Below are positions 58,495 to 64,000 of a stretch of 64,000 nucleotides of DNA, piece after piece. Under the pieces are notes generated by a model that ran no database searches, had not been told where the DNA came from, and worked only from the letters and a program-made list of their open reading frames with translations. This stretch comes from an uncultured Cellvibrio sp. (GTDB lineage: Bacteria > Pseudomonadota > Gammaproteobacteria > Pseudomonadales > Cellvibrionaceae). A program made the translations under genes and the position numbers. The stretch covers positions 1-64,000 of the forward strand of contig CAMLML010000005.1 of assembly GCA_946481095.1 (NCBI GenBank), in the 5' to 3' direction. Each line of letters opens with the position of its first letter. Position 1 is the first letter of the stretch.

Positions 58495-58941
58495 ATGAAA
58501 AGCATTCTCAAATTCTGTTGCATGATCATTGTTGCAACTTACTCGCATTTAGTATTGGCTAGCAACGAATTAAACATTGAACAATACAAAGGCAAAGTGG
58601 TCTACGTGGATTTCTGGGCCTCATGGTGTATTCCTTGTCGAAAATCTTTTCCATGGATGAATGAAATTCATCAAAAATACGGAAAAGATTTGGTAGTAAT
58701 TGGAGTCAACGTTGATCAGGAAAAAACCTTGGCCGATCAATTTATCAAAGAAACATCCCCTCAATTTAAAATTATTTTTGATGCTAAAGGTGATTTGGCA
58801 ACCGAGTATCAAGTAGCTGCTATGCCAAGTTCTTTTATTCTGGATCGGCAGGGGAAAATTGTATTTAAACATCTGGGCTTTCATGAGAAGAAAAAATCGA
58901 TTTACGAATCAGAAATCCAACAACTTATTAACCAACAATAA
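58495..58941 (+). CDS. TlpA-like periplasmic thioredoxin
   Basis: A signal peptide (MKSILKFCCMIIVATYSHLVLA) leads into a thioredoxin/redoxin fold. The active site is WASWCIPCRKSFP with Cys45 and Cys48, and the cis-Pro is in AMPSSFIL. At 148 residues it is the size of TlpA/ResA-type reductases. As the first gene before DUF4266 (22 bases apart) it probably reduces the cysteines of the DUF4266 protein or another partner in the periplasm. A GAGG ribosome site precedes the ATG. Confidence 0.9.
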   Translation: MKSILKFCCMIIVATYSHLVLASNELNIEQYKGKVVYVDFWASWCIPCRKSFPWMNEIHQKYGKDLVVIGVNVDQEKTLADQFIKETSPQFKIIFDAKGDLATEYQVAAMPSSFILDRQGKIVFKHLGFHEKKKSIYESEIQQLINQQ

Positions 58942-58963
58942 TTTTCAACCTTCGGGGTAATTT

Positions 58964-59194
58964 ATGCTTGATCGAAGAATGATTTTAATGATTAGCCTGA
59001 TAATCGGCGTCAGCCTGTTATCAGGCTGTTCAAATTTAGGTGTCAAACCCTGGGAACGAGATTTACTCGCAAAAAAATCCATGCAACTTAATGCTTACCC
59101 ATTAGAGTCAGCTTCTGATGATCACACTTATTTCAGTAAAGAAGCGTCTACCGGTGGTAGAGGTTTTGGCGGAGGTGGCTGCGGATGCAACTAA
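58964..59194 (+). CDS. DUF4266 small Gly/Cys-tailed lipoprotein
   Basis: The 76-residue precursor has a lipoprotein signal (LLSGC, Cys22), a conserved GVKPWERDLLAKKSMQL segment, the short SKEASTGG stretch (59-65) and the extreme C-terminal tail GFGGGGCGCN with Cys73 and Cys75. Tail and VKPWE motif define DUF4266. The mature part is only 55 residues. It resembles a carrier: the two tail cysteines could bind metal or take part in thiol exchange, and STGG might accept FMN from ApbE, but both ideas are inference. It overlaps the DUF3570 gene by 10 bases. Confidence 0.88.
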   Translation: MLDRRMILMISLIIGVSLLSGCSNLGVKPWERDLLAKKSMQLNAYPLESASDDHTYFSKEASTGGRGFGGGGCGCN

Positions 59195-60522
59195 TCACCC
59201 CACCAACCAAAAGTAATCACAAAACGTCTGCGGGCAATATTGCATTATTACTCGCTGCCGCCAGTGTGAATTTAGTGTCTGCCACCAGCCATGCAAAAGA
59301 ATCTCCCTGGCAAGTGGATTCATCGCTGCTGGTTTATTCCGAATCGGATAGCCGTGTGACAGCGATTGAACCAATCGTCGCATTGAAAAAAGATTTGGGT
59401 GATGAACGCATTTTTTCAATGAAAATGACACTGGACTCTTTAACCGGTGCATCACCCAATGGTGCCGTAGCATCCAATAACCCGCAAACATTTACAGGCC
59501 CTTCAGGTGAAAATTCTTACACCGCTGATGCCGGTGAAACGCCGCTTGATGACAGTTTTAAAGATACACGCGCAGCACTCAATCTTGGCTGGGAACAGCC
59601 TTGGGGAGAACGCAATAAAATTTCGGTTGGCGGAAATTTTTCAAAAGAGTATGACTTTACCTCTGTGGCTTTGAATGCAGCGATTGCACGCGACTTCAAT
59701 AACAAAAACACCACTTTGTCTTTCGGTGTGGGATATGAAGCCGATCAAATTAATCCCGTTGGTGGTACACCGGTTGAATTAACCGCGATGGTCTACGGTG
59801 AAGAAAACGAAGATTTAAAACAAACACGATCCGATGAAAGCAAAAATGTGCTGGATGTTTTGCTGGGTGTAACACAAGTGATGAATCGCCACTGGGTAAC
59901 ACAATTAAATTATTCTTATGGCTCTTCAAGTGGTTACCACACTGATCCCTACAAAATACTCTCGGTGCTTGATGATCAAGGCAATATTGTCAATCACCCA
60001 TCAGCAGATATCGATAATTGGTATGCCTATGAAAGCAGACCTGATTCGCGCACCAGACACAGTTTGTATTGGGCAAATAAAATCCATTTGACAGAAGATG
60101 TGATTGATTTCTCGTACCGTTATTACACCGATGATTGGGGAATAGATTCTCATACGCTGGATTTACGCTATCGCTATCAATTTGCCGGTAATATGTATTT
60201 TGAACCTCATGTGCGTTGGTACCAACAAACAGCTGCAGATTTTTACAATTTGTATCTTTTGCAATCGCAACAGGTAACAGGTAGCAGTATTAATCTTGAT
60301 TATGCATCAGCTGATCCACGTCTGGCAGAATTAAGTGGAATAACATTTGGCCTCAAGTATGGAATTGAATTCAGCCGAACCAGTGAATTCAATATTCGTG
60401 TTGAGCAATATACCCAGTCTTATGAGGTGAATCGTTCAGATCTACCCGAATTAGCAGGTCTGGATTTGGCGCCTGATATGGAAGCCATGACCATTTCTGT
60501 TGGCTATTCGTTCGAATTTTAG
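59185..60522 (+). CDS. DUF3570 outer-membrane beta-barrel protein
   Basis: A long signal peptide (residues 1-37, LLLAAASVNLVSATSHA) precedes about 400 residues of alternating beta-strand pattern that end with a terminal Phe (ISVGYSFEF), the signal used by BAM. Repeated strands such as LDLRYRYQFAGNMYFEPHVRWY support a barrel of about 16 strands. DUF3570 is always found close to DUF4266 in my recollection. It may anchor, export or receive the small lipoprotein. A clear terminator follows. Confidence 0.88.
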   Translation: MQLITPPTKSNHKTSAGNIALLLAAASVNLVSATSHAKESPWQVDSSLLVYSESDSRVTAIEPIVALKKDLGDERIFSMKMTLDSLTGASPNGAVASNNPQTFTGPSGENSYTADAGETPLDDSFKDTRAALNLGWEQPWGERNKISVGGNFSKEYDFTSVALNAAIARDFNNKNTTLSFGVGYEADQINPVGGTPVELTAMVYGEENEDLKQTRSDESKNVLDVLLGVTQVMNRHWVTQLNYSYGSSSGYHTDPYKILSVLDDQGNIVNHPSADIDNWYAYESRPDSRTRHSLYWANKIHLTEDVIDFSYRYYTDDWGIDSHTLDLRYRYQFAGNMYFEPHVRWYQQTAADFYNLYLLQSQQVTGSSINLDYASADPRLAELSGITFGLKYGIEFSRTSEFNIRVEQYTQSYEVNRSDLPELAGLDLAPDMEAMTISVGYSFEF

Positions 60523-60535
60523 TTAGGCCTTTTTT

Positions 60536-60558
60536 GCCCGCTTTGTGCGGGCTTTTTT
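60536..60558 (+). terminator. Rho-independent terminator after DUF3570 gene
   Basis: GCCCGC (60536-60541), loop TTTGT, GCGGGC (60547-60552), six T residues. It lies inside the presumed cluster, so apbE-pmrAB is either read through or has a second promoter in 60559-60635. Confidence 0.9.
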
Positions 60559-60635
60559 ATTTAAGGCAAGCAATTCCCGAATAGGATATATTTTGCAAAT
60601 GACATCATATCGACGGATTGCAATAATATATATTC

Positions 60636-61562
60636 ATGAAAAAATCCAGCTTACAAAATGAATTAACCTTAATTCCAAAAGGCCAACACTTCCTCGGTCA
60701 ATTTCGTGCCATGGCCAGCCTGTGTGAAATTTTAATAGAAACCGATGACCCCAGCCTGGCTTATTCATTGGCACAAATAGCGCAAACAGAAACCAAACGC
60801 ATTGAAGAAAAATTCAGTCGATATCGCAGCGACAATACTATTCACGCCATTAATAGCGCAAACGGAAAAACAATTGAGCTGGACGATGAAACCTGCGCAT
60901 TAATTGATTACGCACAACTCTGTTATCAATTAAGCGATGGACTTTTCGACATTACATCAGGCGTGTTGCGCCGCGTATGGGTTTTTGATGGCTCGGATAA
61001 AATTCCTGCGCAACCGGATATAGATGCGATTTTACCTTTGGTTGGATGGGACAAAGTCCATTGGCAAAAACCGTTTTTAACACTAATGACGGGCATGGAA
61101 ATTGATTTGGGGGGAATCGGTAAAGAATATGCTGTAGATAAAGCCTTGCATCTGGTTATGGAACAAACCGATCTACCGATATTAATTAATTTTGGCGGGG
61201 ATTTGGCCGTCAGTGGTGCACAAAAAAATCAAAAACCCTGGCAAGTCGGTATAGAAGCTCCAGATAAAAAAACAGAAAGTCGAAATAAACAATATGAACC
61301 CAATAAAATTTTGGAAATATCTGCAGGGGCACTGGCAACCAGCGGTGACGCCAAACGTTTTTTATTGCGCAATGGAAAACGTTATGGCCATATTCTTAAC
61401 CCGAAAACAGGCTACCCTATAGAGAATGCCCCCAAATCTGTCACTGTGGCGGGTTCCACTTGTGTTCAGGCGGGTACCTTGTCAACACTGGCACTGTTAC
61501 AAGGTGAGAAGGCTGAACATTTTTTGCAGAACCAACAAGCTATCCACTGGTGTTTACGATGA
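60636..61562 (+). CDS. apbE: ApbE-like FAD:protein FMN transferase, signal-less subtype
   Basis: ApbE proteins attach FMN from FAD to Thr or Ser of target proteins. The 308-residue protein has EIDLGGIGKEYAVDKA (about 155-170), INFGGDLAVSG, ATSGDAKRF and GHILNPKTGYP. It lacks a signal peptide and a lipobox, and an in-frame TAA lies just upstream, so it seems cytoplasmic. The metal-binding DALAT motif is replaced by AGTLST (279-284), losing the Asp. It overlaps the regulator gene by 4 bases, tying cluster and two-component system together. Confidence 0.88.
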   Translation: MKKSSLQNELTLIPKGQHFLGQFRAMASLCEILIETDDPSLAYSLAQIAQTETKRIEEKFSRYRSDNTIHAINSANGKTIELDDETCALIDYAQLCYQLSDGLFDITSGVLRRVWVFDGSDKIPAQPDIDAILPLVGWDKVHWQKPFLTLMTGMEIDLGGIGKEYAVDKALHLVMEQTDLPILINFGGDLAVSGAQKNQKPWQVGIEAPDKKTESRNKQYEPNKILEISAGALATSGDAKRFLLRNGKRYGHILNPKTGYPIENAPKSVTVAGSTCVQAGTLSTLALLQGEKAEHFLQNQQAIHWCLR

Positions 61563-62236
61563 GATTATTATTGGTTGAAGACGATTTAATGCTCGGTGAA
61601 GCGCTGCAAGAAGCCATGACACTGCACCATTATGCCGTTGACTGGACTAAAGACAGTGAATCGGCCTATCGCGCCATTAAACATGAAAATTTTGACTTAA
61701 TGATATTGGATGTCGGTTTGCCTGGTATGGATGGCATTAGCTTTCTGAAAAAAATCCGTCGTGAAAAAAATACTATTCCTACATTAATACTCACTGCACG
61801 CGATACATTATTGGATAAAATTTCAGGCCTTGATGCCGGTGCTGATGATTATTTATTAAAACCATTTGAACTGGATGAATTACTCGCCAGATTGAGAGCA
61901 ATTTCACGCCGTGCCACTGGCCGCGCAGACAATCAACTGATTCATGGCGATTTACGTATTAATCCTGAAACCCAGGAAATTTTTTACAAGGATAAAAGTG
62001 TTAACCTCTCCCGTCGTGAATTTATGATCCTGATGAAATTGTTAGAGACACCCGGTCGGGTTTTAAGTCGGGAACAACTGGAGCAAAGTCTATATACCTG
62101 GTGTGACGATGTAGAAAGTAATGCGCTCGAAGTGCATATACATCATTTGCGAAAAAAAATTGCGCCAGATTTTATTCGCACCCTGCGCGGATTTGGCTAT
62201 GTTGTCGATAAACAATCCAACACACAGAATCCATAA
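61559..62236 (+). CDS. pmrA: OmpR-family response regulator, PmrA/QseB type
   Basis: The 225-residue protein has a receiver (acidic pair VEDD, phospho-acceptor Asp51 in LMILDVGLPGMDG, switch Lys in YLLKPFE) and a C-terminal winged helix (SRREFMILMKLLETPGRVLSREQLE). The PmrA versus QseB identity is not decided by sequence, but the YTTAAK-N5-YTTAAK boxes in the same locus and neighbouring eptA favour PmrA. The ATG overlaps the apbE stop (ATGA). It is autoregulated if the trx promoter transcribes through. Confidence 0.85.
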   Translation: MRLLLVEDDLMLGEALQEAMTLHHYAVDWTKDSESAYRAIKHENFDLMILDVGLPGMDGISFLKKIRREKNTIPTLILTARDTLLDKISGLDAGADDYLLKPFELDELLARLRAISRRATGRADNQLIHGDLRINPETQEIFYKDKSVNLSRREFMILMKLLETPGRVLSREQLEQSLYTWCDDVESNALEVHIHHLRKKIAPDFIRTLRGFGYVVDKQSNTQNP

Positions 62237-63669
62237 TGAAACAGTGGCTGCTATCGTCTTTAAAGCGATTTTTTCTTGTCAGCTTGTTCAGCCTTCTGGG
62301 TTTTAGCATCTTGTTAACTGTATGGATTACACAACAAGTGACAGTTCAGGAAGTAGATGAACTTTATGATGCACAGATGGCTCAAACCAGTCGTATCTTG
62401 CAAAGCTTTTTAAATCGACCTATTGATGAGATAGATTACGACAAACTAAATTCCACTTTACTCACAGCACTGAATAATTTTACCAATATTGATGACGATG
62501 ATCGTCATTCCACAGGCCATGGTTATGAAAATAAATTAGCGGTGCAACTCTGGGATGAAGAAGGAAATTTATTGGTAAAAACGCCCACTGCGCCTTTGTA
62601 CCTGTTATCACCGTTAGAAAGCGGTTATTTCGTTACCCATTATCAACAACACAATTGGCATATCTTTACCCAATATATGCCACAAAATAATTTATGGATT
62701 GTATTGGCAGAGCGTGAGGACATTCGTGAAGAACTGGTTAAAAAAACCCTGCTGAGTTCTCTCAGTGGATTATTTTTTGCTGCCATATTGATGAGCGCGT
62801 GTTTAATTTGGGTGATTCGTCGCGGATTAAAACCTTTACATCAAATTTCAAAACAACTGGAAGATAGACATCTGGACAAACTGGAATCCATTCATATTGA
62901 AAACTCAACTCCGGAAGAATTAGCGCCAGTCGTAACCGCTATTAATCAATTAATGAGCCGGGTTGCCAATGCGGTGGATATAGAACGCCGGTTTTTAGGC
63001 GATGTCGCACATGAATTACGCACGCCACTTTCTGCATTAAAACTCAACACCCAACTCGGATTGCAAAGTAAAACCCTTGAACAAAGCCAAATACAACTGG
63101 AAAAAATATTGGCGGGGATTAACCGCAGCAATAGACTGGTGCAACAATTGCTGACACTGGCAAAGCTAGACCCCAAAGCCATAGGTGAAAAATCCCATAT
63201 CAATTTATTCGATGTATTAATTCAATCGATTCAGGATGAGCCTGGATTTATACAAACCCATACATATGAATTTGCGTTGTTAAACCATCAAATAGAATTT
63301 GACGAAGAGATTAAACACACCAGGATTTACGCACATCCGTTATTAATGTCTGTACTATTGCGTAATCTTATCGATAATGCCTGTCGATACAGCCCCAAAG
63401 GTGCTCGTATTTTTCTTAAAGTCGTTAAATTGAATACACACATTCAAATCAGTGTTATTGATCATGGCCCCGGTATTACCAAAGAAAAACTGGGATCACT
63501 GGGAAAACGTTTTTTCAGGCAATCACCTGATCAAAAATCAGCCGACCAAACCGGTAGCGGCCTCGGCCTTTCAATCGTGGCGCGTATTATCGAGATACAT
63601 CAGGGGCAACTTGATTTCCTGCCTGTAAATCCACAGGGATTGGAAGTGCGTTTTTGTTTGCCTTCGTGA
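62236..63669 (+). CDS. pmrB: sensor histidine kinase, PmrB/QseC type
   Basis: Two membrane segments (about residues 12-32 and 172-194) enclose a 135-residue periplasmic sensor; a HAMP segment follows. The phosphorylated His259 is in DVAHELRTPLSA. ATP-binding boxes are NLIDNACRYSP, DHGPGI and GSGLGLSIV. The sensor starts with QEVDE (ExxE, 39-42) and has the acidic run IDDDD near 85-89, which could bind Fe(III) as in Salmonella PmrB; this is inference. Its ATG overlaps the regulator stop by one base (TAATG). Confidence 0.88.
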   Translation: MKQWLLSSLKRFFLVSLFSLLGFSILLTVWITQQVTVQEVDELYDAQMAQTSRILQSFLNRPIDEIDYDKLNSTLLTALNNFTNIDDDDRHSTGHGYENKLAVQLWDEEGNLLVKTPTAPLYLLSPLESGYFVTHYQQHNWHIFTQYMPQNNLWIVLAEREDIREELVKKTLLSSLSGLFFAAILMSACLIWVIRRGLKPLHQISKQLEDRHLDKLESIHIENSTPEELAPVVTAINQLMSRVANAVDIERRFLGDVAHELRTPLSALKLNTQLGLQSKTLEQSQIQLEKILAGINRSNRLVQQLLTLAKLDPKAIGEKSHINLFDVLIQSIQDEPGFIQTHTYEFALLNHQIEFDEEIKHTRIYAHPLLMSVLLRNLIDNACRYSPKGARIFLKVVKLNTHIQISVIDHGPGITKEKLGSLGKRFFRQSPDQKSADQTGSGLGLSIVARIIEIHQGQLDFLPVNPQGLEVRFCLPS

Positions 63670-63748
63670 CAGCAGAACAACAGTCACGTATATTTCAACC
63701 CCTGATTTCACTCCTGATTTCTGATTCCCGTGATGGGGGGACTACGCC

Positions 63749-64000
63749 ATGCAGCAAAAACTGGAAACCAGTACTTTTTTATTTTTTTTATTTCTTGTCT
63801 CCCTGGGTTTTATTCTGATTCTAAAACCTTTCTTCGGTACCATTTTCTGGGCCTGTGCAATTTCAGTTATTTTCTATCCTTTACAACAACGTTTGCAAAA
63901 AGCCTTTAAAGGACGCATCAATTTAAGTGCATTTATTACGCTGCTTGTTTGTATCTTGATTGTCATTTTACCGATGATTATGCTCACCGGCTCTGTGATT
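63749..64000 (+). CDS. AI-2E family transporter (PerM/YdiK-like), N-terminal part
   Basis: The gene runs off the right edge; 84 codons are visible. The start MQQKLETSTFLFFLFLVSLG leads into the typical paired membrane segments (FILILKPFFGTIFWACAISVIFYPL and ITLLVCILIVILPMIMLTG). The KPFFGTIFWA and FYPLQQRL motifs are characteristic of the AI-2E/PerM exporters. It is 79 bases beyond pmrB on the same strand; cotranscription is possible. Confidence 0.82.
   Translation, partial: MQQKLETSTFLFFLFLVSLGFILILKPFFGTIFWACAISVIFYPLQQRLQKAFKGRINLSAFITLLVCILIVILPMIMLTGSVI

Noticed and set aside
58964..59194. GlyGly-CTERM substrate for the rhombosortase
   Set aside because: The Gly-rich tail of the DUF4266 protein is at the extreme end with no following membrane segment or basic tail.
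60636..61562. Missing upstream signal peptide of ApbE
   Set aside because: An in-frame TAA lies four codons before the ATG, so no longer N-terminus is possible in this frame.

Overview
The window is a chromosomal segment of a gammaproteobacterium. Gene order and protein character point to the Cellvibrionaceae (Cellvibrio-like). The yhdP-rng-maf-mreDCB / gatCAB block is arranged as in pseudomonads, a secreted lipoprotein carries the polyserine linker typical of Cellvibrio relatives, and base composition is moderate (visibly below 50% GC). No rRNA, tRNA, transposase or CRISPR array was found. Genus assignment is inference.

Layout. 1-9 kb: cell-shape operon (mreB, mreC, mreD, maf, rng, start of yhdP) on the minus strand, divergent from the tRNA amidotransferase genes gatC, gatA, gatB. 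9-19 kb: a diguanylate cyclase, rhombosortase, cysZ, the methionine sulfoxide repair pair msrPQ, a LacI-type regulator, moaCDE, dusA, ihfB and rpsA. 19-31 kb: tal, a phosphatase/STAS signalling pair, der, and the bamB-yfgM-hisS-ispG-rodZ-pilW-rlmN-ndk run, interrupted by a secreted HExxH protein gene. 32-45 kb: an iron-sulfur block (iscR, iscS, sufBCDS, sufA, sufT, sufE), trmJ, two exported proteins of unknown role, suhB and nfuA. I see IscR-type boxes in front of both iscR and nfuA, which ties these operons together. 45-55 kb: a membrane protein/Xre/DUF4386 operon with an operator-like promoter, a PQQ-dehydrogenase/cytochrome fusion, metH, then a repeat-rich accessory patch holding a HEPN-like protein. 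55-64 kb: lipid A modification (eptA plus PAP2 phosphatase) divergent from a thioredoxin-DUF4266-DUF3570-ApbE cluster that runs into a PmrAB-like two-component system; a partial AI-2E family transporter closes the window.

The most interesting region is 55.9-63.7 kb. Two well-formed PmrA boxes lie back to back in the 193-base divergent promoter region. They link the EptA/PAP2 envelope-modification operon, the thioredoxin-DUF4266-DUF3570-ApbE module of unknown function, and the two-component genes at the end of that module. DUF4266 is a 76-residue lipoprotein ending in a Gly/Cys tail. With a periplasmic thioredoxin, an outer-membrane barrel and a flavin transferase of unusual type, it looks like an uncharacterised envelope redox or maturation system.

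A second theme is dispersed intergenic repeats. One family (CCCTCACCC...GGGTGAGGG) occurs at seven places, once with one module nested inside another. A second family consists of palindromes bounded by TGTAGG/CCTACA, including a perfect 32-bp hairpin between gatA and gatB and two 55-bp direct copies bracketing the HEPN-like gene.
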